Part shown: in pieces, positions 1 to 11,611 of the stretch
Layout: every line of letters begins with the position of its first letter
How positions within the stretch are numbered: position 1 is the stretch's first letter
Assembly (NCBI RefSeq): GCF_904849725.1
Contig: NC_058519.1
Location: 109,604,881-109,668,880 of the forward strand
Length of the DNA: 64,000 nt
From: Hordeum vulgare subsp. vulgare
Taxonomy: Eukaryota; Streptophyta; Magnoliopsida; Poales; Poaceae
Direction of reading: 5' to 3'
The notes under the pieces: generated by a model
The model's database searches: none
What the model was told of the DNA's origin: nothing
What the model saw: only the letters and a program-made list of their open reading frames with translations
Made by a program: the position numbers and the translations under genes

Positions 1-2
1 AA

Positions 3-65
3 GAAGCCACTTGGGAGCATGAGGACCACCTCCGTTCCGAGTATCCGGAGTTCTTCCAGTCCTAG
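3..65 (+). CDS. C-terminal end of a Ty3/gypsy polyprotein (chromodomain tail)
   Basis: The frame opening at base 3 reads 20 codons ending in a TAG stop at 63-65. The peptide begins EATWEHEDHLRSEYPEFF, which matches the C-terminal helix of the chromodomain that follows integrase in chromovirus-type gypsy elements. The rest of gag-pol lies left of the window. The next feature is a purine-rich tract and then an LTR, as expected for the 3' end of a plus-strand element. The same motif occurs in decayed form on the minus strand near 40150. The family-level call is firm; the family name is not known. Confidence 0.8.
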   Translation, partial: EATWEHEDHLRSEYPEFFQS

Positions 66-87
66 ATCTCGGGTCAAGATCCTCTTG

Positions 88-101
88 TAGTGTGGCAGAG
101 T
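88..101 (+). other. Polypurine tract of the left gypsy element
   Basis: A G/A-rich stretch ending in gtggcagagt directly precedes the TGTGACAG start of the LTR. Its position between the polyprotein stop and the LTR is where plus-strand DNA synthesis is primed in gypsy elements. Confidence 0.5.
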
Positions 102-1524
102 TGTGACAGCCCCAATGCAATTCCTTCCCCCTTGTAATTCTTCCTTGTATGACAACCTTGATATGGTAATTATATGTGGTGTGAGCCCATCATTGTGTCA
201 TCATTTCTTGTGCACCATGCCTTGATGCATTGCATTTTTCCTCTTGTTTTTGTTTGTGTTGGTGTGGGTCAACTTCTTGATGTGCTATGCAAGTGTTAGA
301 GGATGTGCTTGGTGTTTTTTGTGGTGTGGGTGCATTAAGTGCATTTCAAACCCACAAGTTGCACCATAGGATAAAACCCCTTCTCTCCTCTTTATTTTAT
401 TTTGTGGCAGATTTAGAAGTTTCAGTTTTGCCCGAATAAAAATGTTCATCTTTTCCTAAAAATCTTATTATTAAATGTGGAGGCAACCCCTCCGGTTTTC
501 TTTTATTTTATCTTTTGATTTTATTCAAAATAGAGCCTCATTTTGAAATAAAAGGTATTTGATTTTTATTCTACTTAATGCCCAATTTATTTTTATAAAT
601 TGGAGCATGAGATTACAAGCCTAAATATACTTTTCCTTTTGTTTTCTCCTTTTCTTTTAGCCTGTGGGTTTATTTCAAAACTTGAGTATTTATTATTTGC
701 AAAGGGGTTTTCCTTTAAACCAGAGAGAGACAAAGAAGAGGCCCAACAGCGTTATTTCGGCCCAGGCCCAGCCAGCGACCCCCTTCTTCCTCCTGGCTGT
801 CATCATGCGTGTACGAACAGAGCTCCACCACCAGATCGACCCCCATCCTACATCAGACGGCCACTAGGGCTCCTCCTCTGGTCTATTTGGCCGTGCCCCG
901 CGTCTAGGGTTCCTCCTCGTTTTCCTCCTAGCGCCGTCGGGGTGAGCCACCCGTCGCCGCCGTCGCCATGAGAAGCTCTTGGTGAGCTCGTCAGCAGCAG
1001 CATATCAAAGGTCGTCTTCTTCCCCGTCTGAACCAGGAGCTCGCAGAGGACCATGGGGTTCCATTCCCGCGGTAACCGTACGTCAAGGTCGATGCCACGA
1101 CGCTCGACAATGAGCGGCTCTTCTTCCTCTCCGGCGAACCTTCTTCTGCAGCACCTCGACGTCGAGCCCTTCCTCTCCCGCGTGGGTTTCTTCTCTGAAC
1201 CATAGGTGAGCACCCGCATTGCTCCGCTTCCCTTCTTGTTCCTGCAGACTACCGTCGCCGTCGTTCCTTCTTCGCTACCGTCGAGTAGCAGCAACCGTGC
1301 AAAGCAAGCAGCAGTAGCAGTAGTGCAGTTCAGTAGTAGCGGCAGCAAGGCTTTGCGTTAGTTTAGTGGCAGCCGCAACAGTTGTGCTCAAGCGCGTAGC
1401 CTCCCCCGCGTAGTGCAGGTGAGGGAATGCCAGCGTGCACCCGTGAGCCGCATAGTTGCCGGCGCCTCTCTGTCAAACAGAGGGGGGGCCTCCTTCTGCA
1501 CCTCGCCCCCTTGGATCTGGTCCA

Positions 1525-1905
1525 CTCACCTAGCCTACTGGTTAACTTCAGCGTGTGCGACCCTGAGGTCACGGGTTCGAGACCCAATGCTTCCCCCTTT
1601 TTGTTTTAGTATATTTTGGTGGTGTTAGCGCGAGCAGGGAAGGATCAACCTTCCTATTTCTCTGTTTGGGGCAGCTAGCAACCGCTAGCGCATCAGCAAC
1701 AACATCGCCGCGGCGACTCAACAACTCGTGGGTTCGAACCCTGGCACTCCCCCCTTTTTATTTGCACATTTTGTGGGGTTGCAGTGCAATTAGCACTTAG
1801 AGCATTTTCCCCCAATAGTGCAACTAATCTGGCTCAACTTAGTGGAAGAGGTGTGTGTGGGAGAGGTGGTGGGTTCGACCCCCACCAAGGACCCTTTTAT
1901 TTTTA
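1525..1905 (+). other. Three tRNA-like (pol III promoter-like) modules in the LTR
   Basis: Three successive segments each carry a B-box-like core followed by an oligo-T run. The cores are GGTTCGAGACC near 1574, GGTTCGAACCC at 1731 and GGTTCGACCCC near 1872. The T runs are at about 1597-1606, 1755-1759 and 1893-1904. Module 1 also has an A-box-like TAGCCTACTGG at 1531-1541, about 33 bases upstream. None folds convincingly into a full tRNA, so these look like tRNA- or SINE-derived pieces. Modules 2 and 3 are repeated at about 2660-2885 by the tandem duplication. Confidence 0.45.
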
Positions 1906-3636
1906 GTTGTGCCGTGAGTGTAGGGCCACTGACAAGTGGGCCCAGGGCCCACATGTCATGCACTAAGGACATCTATGACTAGTGGGCCCTGTCTGTTAGG
2001 TTAGTTGATATTTTTTTATGTTCCTTTATTTTATTTCTATTGACGTGATAAATTCCATCTTTGGAATAATTACTAAATGGAATTTTCCTATTCTGGCATA
2101 TACCAGATTTGGCAGGTTCAGGAACATCTCCTGTTCTTGACTATTAGTGTCGTTTGATTCTATGCAATCTTTCTTTTGTCGAGTGTGGTGTTTTTCTGCA
2201 TGCAAACATGACAGTATGATATATGGATTTGGGGTAGAAAATCCCAAGGAATCCAATGGTGTTACTGGAATTCAATTTTGAGCATTCCTGTAGAAAATTC
2301 ACCTTGCGGTGAGGTGGCACTTGTTTATTTGTGCAGGGTGGTTTATCTGCTTGATTAGATGTTGTGCATGCATGCATCATTTTATGTGTTGCATCATCAT
2401 TTTCTAGTGTTTATTAGTTGTTTGTTTCCTTTTGGTTAGCTACTGGGGCCGGAAACGAGTTCGAGGAGTCCTGTGAGTTCGTGGAGGAAGATTAGGAATA
2501 GTTCCACTGTGAAGAAATCACACGCAAGATGATCATGACCTTGACACCGTTTTTAGCTTTGTTATGCTTAGTGATTCGTTTCTATCATTACGTCTCCGTT
2601 GCTTACCACATGATATATAGGCCATCAAACATTGCCATGAAAACTCTAACACCTCCCAACCGCTAGCGCATCAGCAACATCGTCGCGGCGACTCAACAAC
2701 TCGTGGGTTCGAACCCTGGCACTCCCTCCTTTTTATTTGTGCATTTTGTGGGGTTGCAGTGCAATTAGCACTTAGCGCATTTCCCCCCTATAGTGCAACT
2801 AATCTGGCTCAACTTAGTGGAAGAGGTGTGTGTGTGTGTGGGAGAGGTGGTGGGTTCGACCCCCACCAAGGACCCTTTTATTTTTAGTTGTGCCGTGAGT
2901 GTAGGGCCACTGACAAGTGGGCCCAGGGCCCACATGTCATGCACTAAGGACATCTATGACTAGTGGGCCCTGTGTGTTAGGTTAGTTGATATTTTTTATG
3001 TTCCTTTATTTTATTTCTATTGACGTGATAAATTCCATCTTTGGAATAATTACTAAATGGAATTTTCCTATTCTGGCATATGCCAGATTTGGCAGGTTCA
3101 GGAACATCTCCTGTTCTTGACTATTAGTGTCGTTTGATTCTATGCAATCTTTCTTTTGTCGAGTGTGGTGTTTTTCTGCATGCAAACATGACAGTATGGT
3201 ATATGGATTTGGGGTAGAAAATCCCAAGGAATCCAATGGTGTTACTGGAATTCAATTTTGAGCATTCCTGTAGAAAATTCACCTTGCGGTGAGGTGGCAC
3301 TTGTTTATTTGTGCAGGGTGGTTTATCTGCATGATTAGATGTTGTGCATGCATGCATCATTTTATGTGTTGCATCATCATTTTCTAGTGTTTATTAGTTG
3401 TTTGTTTCCTTTTGGGTAGCTACTGGGGCCGGAAACGAGTTCGAGGAGTCCTGTGAGTTCGTGGAGGAAGATTAGGAATAGTTCCACTGTGCAGAAATCA
3501 CACGCAAGATGATCGTGACCTTGACACCGTATTTAGCTTTGTTATGCTTAGTGATTCGTTTCTATCATTACGTCTCCGTTTCTTACCACATGATATATAG
3601 GCCATCAAACATTGCCATGAAACCTCAAACACCTCC
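1679..3636 (+). repeat. Tandem duplication, two units of about 979 bp
   Basis: Unit 1 is 1679-2657 and unit 2 is 2658-3636. Both start caaccgctagcgcatcagc and end near aacacctcc. They differ by scattered substitutions and small indels, such as a longer GT run near 2827 in unit 2. The duplication is wholly inside the LTR. Without the other LTR it cannot be said whether it arose before or after insertion. Confidence 0.9.
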
Positions 3637-5487
3637 CCACCTAGCAAATATTGTTTGGCTAAGTTAGGCTTGCTCAACCACTAATTTATTAGCGTTGCTA
3701 GTTGCAGGTGCCAGCTGCTCCATGTGATAACATGGGCATTTGATATCACCCAATTTAATTGCTATTTAATTAATGCACCTATATACTTGGTAAATAGCGG
3801 AAGGCCTAGCCTTTTGCCGGGCGATATGTTCCCCTGTTGCCGCCTTAGTTTCGCCTACCGGTGTTTTATTCCATAACTGAGCGCTCCCAACATATTCGGG
3901 GTTGTTATGGGGACCCCCTTGATAACTCATTTAGTGTTAAGGCTTGTCCGGCAAGACCCAACTTTGGTGTCGATCTGCTAACAAATTAATAATAAAAAGC
4001 ATAGGGAATAGCTACCCCGAGGAACTAATCAACCCCCCTGGGCCAGTGCTCCTCATGAGTGTTGGTCTAAAACAGACTGCGTGCGGGGCCACCTCGAGGA
4101 AACTCGAGGTTTGGTTTTCCCGTAGCTAGTTCCATCCATCGCATCGTGAGAACGAGATACGCGCTCCTATCGGGTTCGTCGACACGTCGGGAGGTCTTGC
4201 TGGACTTGTCTTACCTTAGCGATATATCTTGCGCATTGGGATTCCGGTGAGACTTTGGGTCTTCCAAGAGTTGAGGTTTTCCACTAAGGAATCCAAAGAG
4301 ATCACGAGTTTCGTGGTAGAGGATTGCTATGCGTCCTGTGGTAATTTGTGATGTACTAGTTGGAGCACCCCTGCAGGGTTAAATCTTTCAAAAAGTCGTG
4401 CCTGCGGTTATGTGGCAAACTTGGATATTTTGTTAACATCCTGTTCTAGATAACTTAAAGTAACTTAAATAAAACTTGCCAACTGTGTGCGTAATGGTGA
4501 CTGTTTCTTTTAGAGCTCCTTCTCTGATTGAGAACACAATGGGGTTATGAATGACGTAAGTACGTGTTCAGGATCACTTAGTGATCATTCTAGTCTTCAA
4601 CCGTCTTACGTAGACCACCATAACTTATTTTGATCTTTGTAAGTTAGCCACCATATATGCTTAGGATGCTACAAACTCAAACACTTAACCCTACCTCACC
4701 TATTAACTTAGTTAGACTCGATACAAAAGTCATGAGATTGCCGAGTCCTCATGGCTCACAATTTACTACAAACACCCACAGGTACAGGTACTCCAGATGC
4801 AGACGTTCCCGAGGATACTTAGCTGAGGTGGGAGTTCGACAAGGCCAGTGGCAGGCTTTATGTGACGTATCCTGAGGATTAGAGGCGCTTGGTCGTGATC
4901 GTGGGCCTAGCAAGGCGGGATAGCTTTATTTTGTCGTTTATCTTGTCCGTAGTCGGACCCTGTCTTATGTATCAATGATGAATGCTTGTGTGGATTGTAA
5001 TCTAGCATGTGGCGAGTGTAAGCCAAATCTTATACTCATCTCTCTATTTATGTAATGGAAATGTTATCCTGCTTGCGATATGCTTAGATGCGACTCTTTC
5101 CCCTTTTGAGGCCTCGCCCCCAAATAAGGAAAGTGCCGCATCTTAGTCGTTACATGGAGTTAATGCAATGTTCATCAATAGACTCTTGTCACCAGTGCTG
5201 TGATTTGCACATCAACTGTCAAGAACCCACTCAATGGTTTTGGGGTTTTCATCCTGCAGATGAATTAGTACTGCTTACCATCTCATATGCTTCAGAATGA
5301 AGAATATGATATCAAATTCATCAGACTTGAATTTCATCAGATAGAGTAGAGTTAAGATAATATGAGGACGTGTGGAATGATAATCATTTCATCATGATTA
5401 GCTTGCATCCTTTCAAGCATTTCTTCAGGTCTCCAGCAAATTCTTCAGATGATCAAGTTCATTTGGAGACCTGACTTGCATAAGCGG

Positions 5488-8018
5488 TTATTTCAATTTC
5501 TTCACCACCCACATTTGAAGGGGTGTTAAAGAGTTCATCATCCGGCGAGCACGATATGAGAATTTAGGCATTGAATCTAATGCACTTAGTTTCACAGGAG
5601 GGGGGTTAGTGTACTCGAATGCATATGTAGAGAAATACATCGAGGGCTTATGAACATAATAGTTTGAGGAATAGTGCACATATTGATGACTCTTGTAGTT
5701 TCCCTGCATATCAGAAGCATTAACACGAGCGTGAGCAAAATTTTGACCACATGAGGAATTTGGTCCTTGTGAAGACTTTAGTCCACTTGAGGAATTTGAT
5801 CTGGGGTTCCTTTTTTCACTGGTGGTGTCATGAGGACATTCACATGAAGACTTTCCAAGATGCTTCTGGGAACCCAAATTTTTCTCAAGAGTGGTCCATT
5901 CGTGTAGTTAGTTCCAACATATCTAGCTAATACTTCACCATTCTGATTTTTGAACAATTTATAGTTGGAGTCAAATGACTCATCAGAGGAATATGAAGTT
6001 TCACATGCAAAGCCTGATAATGTAGATCGATCAACAGGAGGTCCTTTTGCAGCAACCCATGAGGTTTTGGGATAGTGCTGAGGTTTCCAGTATGATCCAT
6101 CAGCATTCAATTTCCTCTCAAATGCAATACCCTCTTTCCTATGGTTTCTATTCAGAATCTACTTTTTGAGCACATCGCAAATGGATTGATGCCCTTAGAG
6201 GCTTTTTATATGCCTGTCACATACAATTCCTTCAACCCTGCATTTTCATCACTGACATTTGTGGGTTCCTCAAGTGAGGAATTTGTGACTACAGATACAG
6301 TTGAAGAATTTGTAGCAATAGAAGCATTTGAACTTTTAGTGAAAAATTAGCAGGTTCACGTTTGGTGCATTTCATGCATGATGGAATGAATTCTTCTTGA
6401 GCGGAACTGATCTATTGAGCGAGCAAAGAATCATTTTCACTTCAAAGATCATCATGAGACACCCTTAGTTTCTCAAGATCTTGCTTTCTTTGAAAAAATT
6501 CATAAGAAAGTTTCTCATGATCAGCCAAGAGAGTGTCATGACGTTCTTGAAGACTATCAAACTTAGACTAAAGAATTTAAGCATCATCAGTCATGGTTTG
6601 AGTCCGATCCATTTCCTCGTTCAACACGTAATCACTTTCGTCTAGCAGTTTGTGAAGCTTTTCAAGAGCATTCTCTTTCTTAGCGGCATTATTACCAAGT
6701 GGTTTCTGATAATCATCAGGTTCACACTCACTTGAGTCAGAAGTGGAAATGTGTTTGGGTACCTTGGCACCTTTTGCCATGAAGCAATAGGTGGGAGCAA
6801 AGTCGTCATCATAGTCATCAGTGTTATTGATGTTGTTATTTTCTTCGAGGTCGAAGATGGACTTGCTGACGAATGTGGTAGCAAGGGCTAGAATTTACAC
6901 ACCAGACTCCGACTCCTCCTCAGATCCTTTCTCTTCATCACATTCCTCATATTCTTCCTTAGAATCCATTTCCTTGCCAATAAGAGCCCGAGCCTTTCTA
7001 AAACTATTTTTCTTGTGCGATGAGCACTTTGATGATGAGGATTTTGAAGATTTCTTATTTTTCTTTGAGTCATCAGAACTGTCATCCTTGTACTTCTTCT
7101 TGTTTAATTCCTTTACCCAACAAGGACAATCAACAATGTAGTGATCAGACTTATTGCATTTATGGTAGATTCTTTTCTTGTAGTCCAGAGATGAAGATTC
7201 CGATTTCCTCACATATCATCTTGAATATTTTCTGAACTGGCCTTGTCTAGAGAACTTCTGGAATTTTCTCACAAGCATAGCAAGTTCTAGACTACTTTCT
7301 TCAGGATCACCAAGACTGCAACCAGATTCTTCTTCTTCAGATGAGGAAACAACCTTTGCCATCAGCGCATGAGATCTTCCATAGCTTGGGCCATAGAGAT
7401 CTCTCTTCTCAGCTTATTGGAATCCATGAGTATTGACTTTCTCAAGAATATCAGCAGGATCTAGTAACTTGTACTCTCTACGCTCTTGAATCATCAGAAC
7501 CTATGTATCAAAAGAAGAATCAAGAGCTCTTAGCAATTTCTTCAGCACTTCATGGTCAGTGATGTCATTGGCCCCAAGAGCGTGTAGGTCATCCAAGATA
7601 TCAGTGAGGCGATCGAAGGTTTGCTGACCATTTTCATTATCGAGTATTTTGAAGCAGTTGAAGAGATTGCAAAGAACATCAACCCGAGAGTCACGTTGAA
7701 TGGATACTCCTTCGTTGACCTTGGACAACCTGTCCCATAGGAGCTTTGCAGTTCCCAAAGCGCACACTCTGCCATACTGACCATTGCTGAAATGGCCATA
7801 GATGATATTCTTCGCTTGAGAGTCGAGTTGCTTGAATCTCTTCAAATCAGCAGCGTTCACAGTTTCAGACAGAGTGGGAACACTACTTGCCACAACGTAC
7901 TAGAGATCATTGTCAATTGCTTCAAGCTGCATGCACATCTTGTTCTTTCGGTAGGGGTAATCTGTCCCTTCAAAGGTAGGACATCCCGCAGTGACCTTGA
8001 TCATACCTGCGGTCGACA
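5488..8018 (-). pseudogene. Copia gag (UBN2-type) pseudogene
   Basis: A start codon at 8018 opens a frame beginning MSTAGMIKVTAGCP. It has a TAG within the first 45 codons, then continues as a UBN2-like gag domain (about 7893-7503), a serine/lysine-rich linker and a zinc knuckle near 7155. The knuckle reads YHKCNKSDHYIVDC: the first cysteine of the usual CCHC pattern has become Tyr, a single G-to-A change. Further in-frame stops and a frameshift break the rest. The C-terminal segment ends MWVVKKLK near 5488, the usual end of gag in this copia group. Gag packages element RNA; this copy could not encode a full protein. Confidence 0.75.
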
Positions 8019-8072
8019 TAACTAAAACTCCACGTGGTTAAACCAAAATCACACATAACAAGGGAGTACCTT

Positions 8073-8085
8073 GCTCTGATACCAA
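8073..8085 (-). other. Primer-binding site, initiator tRNA-Met, of the copia element
   Basis: In minus sense the sequence reads TTGGTATCAGAGC, the standard plant retrotransposon primer site for initiator tRNA-Met. It is one base from the LTR end at 8087 and fixes both the orientation and the LTR boundary. Confidence 0.85.
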
Positions 8086-8086
8086 T

Positions 8087-9587
8087 TGAAAGTGCGTTAT
8101 ATCAACTAGAGGGGGGAGGGGTGAATAGGCAATTTTCATGAATTCGTCACTCAGGAATTTGCTGGTGAGAAAATTGCTCAGCCACGAGCAACTTGTAGCG
8201 GAATAAGTACTTAGGCATAAGCAGAACATAGCAAAAACATAGTCATCACGATGAAATGAAACTGAAACTTAGCGCGAGTAGCGTGATCAGGATACACATG
8301 TGAAGAACAAGTGAAGTGAAGAATTTGAGATGAGGAAATTGTGAAAGTCTTAAGAGAAATTCTTCAAACAGTAACGATCAATTTCGTCAACACATAAATG
8401 AGGAAATAGAAGGGTTGAGGAAATAGAACGAGGTACTCGGTGAAGACCATGATTTGATGATCCAATTCCAACAGCTGTGATATTCGTACGTCTGGTTTGG
8501 AGCGTCTTGGTATTTAAACCAAAGGACACACAGTCTGAGGACACTAAGTCCTTACCGTATTCTTCTTGAGCTAAGGACACACAGTCCTCGCCCAACACTC
8601 ATGGTAAGTCTTCAGGGCAGACTTCCAAACCCTCACAAACTCGGTTACTTGGCAATCCATAGTTTACTATTGGATGCTCTAGACCAGTGTCGCCTAATCG
8701 TCTGGAAGATGCACAGTCTTCAATGGTAACAAGTGTCGGTTCCAGATAGGAACAATCTCTTCAGTGATGCTCAATCACATTGGGTTTTTGGGTTTTGGTT
8801 TGGGTGTTTGGAGTTTTTCCTCAGTGATGATTTTATCTCAAAGTCTTCGAGGAATGGGTTGCTCTCAAATGACAAGTGTCAAATTCTCTCGTGGTGCAGC
8901 CAACCAGCTAGTGGTTATGGTGAGCGGCTATTTATACCATGGGAGCAATCCCGACATGATTTGACATAAATGCCCCAATGATATGACTGTTAATTGGATA
9001 AGGTTTGGGGACACCTGGCGCGCGACACAACATTGGTCGGAACTTTATGCTGTGAAAGTCCTCATGTCTCTCATATTCCTCACTTTTAGGTAATTCGCAC
9101 TGGGGAAAACCTAACTCGTGAGTTAGAGAAATTTCCTCAGAGACCATACGATCTTCTTTTGTGTCACTAAAAAAATTGACTAAACTGTAAAAGATTCCCA
9201 AAGGCTTCACTTGAAGGATTGGGTATGTGTAGGCTTTGAGATGAGCATCACTTGGAAACTTTTCCTTAGTTTTACCTCCGCCCCTATTAACAGTACGGTG
9301 TTCCTATGACTCAAAAAAGGAAATGAAACTATGAAAACAAAATCTTCACGATTCAAAGTCCTCACATCAATATCTTCAAGAACACACTGATTTCCTCACT
9401 TTCAAAGTGCTCGAGGAATTATCAAAGTCTTGAGTTTAATACATTCATTTTAGGGGCCGATATTCTTAGAATAACTCAAACTCCTCAACGACTTTTAGAG
9501 CCTCTGCACACTCACAAACACATTAGTCTCTTAATCTATAACTCTTTAGTACACCAAAATCACTAAGGGGCACTAGATGTACTTACA
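8087..9587 (-). repeat. 5' LTR of the copia element (1.5 kb)
   Basis: In minus sense it starts TGTAAGTACATCTAGTGCC at 9587 and ends GCACTTTCA at 8087. The primer-binding site follows immediately. Beyond 9587 the sequence belongs to a different LTR (element C). The flanking tgtag at 9588-9592 would be the TSD, whose partner lies outside the window. Confidence 0.8.
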
Positions 9588-10518
9588 TGTAGGATGAAGA
9601 TGGTGTCTCTCAAACAACCCTGCAATAAAATACAATAAATCTCTTTTGTCCCCAACACACCCAGTACAATGATAAATTGTATATGTGCACTAGTTCGACG
9701 AAGGGATGGTGATAGAAGTGTACTATGGATAGTAGATATAGGTTTTTGTAATCTAAAAATAAAAACAAGGTAACAAGTAGTAAAAGTGAGCATAAATGGC
9801 ATTGCAATGCTTAGAAAATAAGACCTAGGGTTCATACTTTCACTAGTGAAGTCTCTCAACAATGCTAACATATTCGAATCATATGATCATCCCTCAACGT
9901 GCGACGAAGAATCACTCCAAAGTTCATATCCATCGAGAACATAAGGTGAAATTGTTGTAGGTATTAGAACCACCTCAAAGTTATTCTTTTTCATCAATAT
10001 ATTGGGCCATTCCTATAAGTGTCACAAACATCCCTAGAGTTTGTATTAGAATAACACATATGATACACATCAGTCAACCCTAATGTCACCTAGATACTCC
10101 GATATTACCTCAATTATCCATCGGTTAATTATCCGACATGCATCAAACAATTTTAGATTGATCATATTCAGTCCAACACAAAGAACTTCAAACAATACCC
10201 TAAGATTTGTATCAGAGAAAGTACGAAAAGAACGTGTATCAACCCATATGTCTGGATTACCAAATTGTCACCATGTGATACTGCAAGTTGAGTACCAAAA
10301 CATATATCAAGTGAATCAAGAGAACACCCCATTTTCACCACGGGTATCCACATGCAATACATACATCAAGTGATCTCAAATCAAATATTCCATCCAACAT
10401 AAAAAACATTTGAAGGGAAAGTTTCAATTCATCGCATCAAGACAACAAGGGAAGAACACCATATGATCCAACTATATTAACAAACCCATGATACATCAAG
10501 ATCATTACATCTGAAGAA

Positions 10519-10555
<37 letters not shown>

Positions 10556-11116
10556 AAACACATAGCTACTTGTACACACCCTCGTCGACGAGGGGGAACT
10601 ACTCCCTCCTCATCATGGTTACCGTCGGGAGGATGAAGATGGCCTTCGGTGATGATTTCCCCCTTTGCCAGGGTGCCGGAAGAGGGCTACAGATGAGATC
10701 GCTTCAGTAAAGAGGCTTGCAGAGGCGGAGCAAAAGTTCTAGGTTTATTTTGGAGGGTTTCTCTATTTATTGGATTTTTCAGCATTGAAATCACGCTAAA
10801 CGGACCCACGGGGTGGCCCAAATGTAACATGGCATGCTCTGTTGCCTTGGGGGTAACCAGTGGCACCTCTCCGGTGGTTCTTCGCTCTAGTACATCTTAT
10901 ATGTTCCAAAAAAATCTTCAAAAAGCTTCGGGAAATTTTGAGAACTTTTATTTTCCACACAAAAACAACACCATGGCAATTCTGCTAAAAACAACGCTAG
11001 TCCGGGTTAGTTCCAATTAAATCATATAGTGCATCAAAACCATATAAAAATATAGTAAACATGTGTAAATATGGCATTAATACTTCATAAATTATGGATA
11101 CGTTGGAGACGTATGA
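9588..11116 (-). repeat. Partial LTR of element C (TGATACGTC type), reverse orientation
   Basis: At its right end the minus-sense sequence starts TCATACGTCTCCAACGTATC, one change from the TGATACGTC start shared by the gypsy LTRs in this window. It continues for 1.5 kb until the copia insertion at 9588. The distal part is off-window. It shares the segment GGAACTAACCCGGACTA with solo LTR H near 29317. At 11117 the sequence changes to the K pseudogene; ggaca there is the candidate TSD. No coding capacity is seen. Confidence 0.6.
10522..10553. repeat. (GA)n microsatellite
   Basis: About sixteen uninterrupted GA dinucleotides lie inside the element C LTR. Confidence 0.95.
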
Positions 11117-11611
11117 GGACACCTGGCCCTATAGTCTCCCGTGCCTTATTCATCCCCGGAAGAGTTCATGCTATCCCTCACTTGCGGACATGAGGTCCAC
11201 GAAGGAAATGATGGAGCCTTGGCTGCCGTGTCCCATTGGGCCGCCTGATGGTTCATCATTGGCACATAGGAGGCAGAGTTGGTGTTGTTCTCCTTCGCGA
11301 TTGCCTGCAACTGCACCTTCATGACAACTGCTTCCTCGTGAGTGGCGGATTGAGCATGTATGGTATCGTAGATGGCACGCTGCTCCACGACTAAGTTCAT
11401 GTTCGTTGCAACCATGGCCGCCACGGCCTCCTAGCTTGTGCGCTTGCTGTCAATCTAACCTAACACGAGCTGATGTTTCTTGAGCGCCCGCTCTAATATC
11501 GACATACACACCACATCAGGCTGCCCCTCTACCATGGTGGCATTTTAGTGTGCATGCACCTACGCCGTGGTGAAGCCGAAGTGCACATGAGACACGGGAG
11601 CCGGGGCAATG
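11117..11611 (-). pseudogene. Pseudogene K, 3' part
   Basis: In minus sense this is the continuation of a coding-like sequence whose 5' part lies at 26744-27020, beyond the LTR insertions. A 92-codon stretch from 11424 contains a glutamine/alanine-rich helical segment (VEQRAIYDTIHAQSATHEEA) and ends NSSGDE near 11146. Upstream in the same frame there are TAG stops at positions where the sense codon probably had a C-to-T change. I do not recognise the protein. Its base composition and clear codon-like structure contrast with the flanking LTRs. It could be a host gene fragment or an ORF of a DNA transposon. It is cut by element C at 11117 and by element A at 11612. Confidence 0.45.

Larger units (their letters stand above)
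102..5154 (+). repeat. 3' LTR (about 5.05 kb) of a chromodomain gypsy element
   Basis: The LTR starts TGTGACAGCC just after the polypurine tract and ends with TTAGTCGTTACA, giving TG...CA termini. At 5155 the sequence switches abruptly to reverse-oriented copia gag, so this is the element boundary; the adjacent tggag would be the TSD, whose partner lies off-window. The LTR is very long and has no convincing coding region: its longest open frames are short and unrelated to proteins. It contains three tRNA-like modules (1525-1905) and a 979-bp direct duplication (1679-3636). Lengths of this order are known for some Triticeae gypsy families such as Sukkula- or Erika-like elements, but I cannot assign one. 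Confidence 0.75.
5155..9587 (-). mobile_element. Copia retrotransposon (Maximus/Barbara-like), reverse orientation, truncated by the left gypsy insertion
   Basis: In minus sense it reads: 5' LTR (9587 to 8087), a primer site complementary to initiator tRNA-Met, then a decayed gag that runs to about 5488. The pol region and 3' LTR are not present because the left gypsy element is inserted at 5155; the remainder presumably lies left of the window. The LTR start and the gag C-terminal region resemble Triticeae Maximus/Barbara copia elements as I remember them. The element itself interrupts the LTR of element C at 9588. Confidence 0.75.

Noticed and set aside
600..1348. Several open frames of 120-170 codons on both strands in the left LTR
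   Set aside because: They are GC-rich, low-complexity and inside an LTR with no supporting motif.
1731..1741. Possible tRNA gene from the GGTTCGAACCC motif
   Set aside because: No complete cloverleaf with acceptor and anticodon stems can be drawn, so only a tRNA-like module is claimed.
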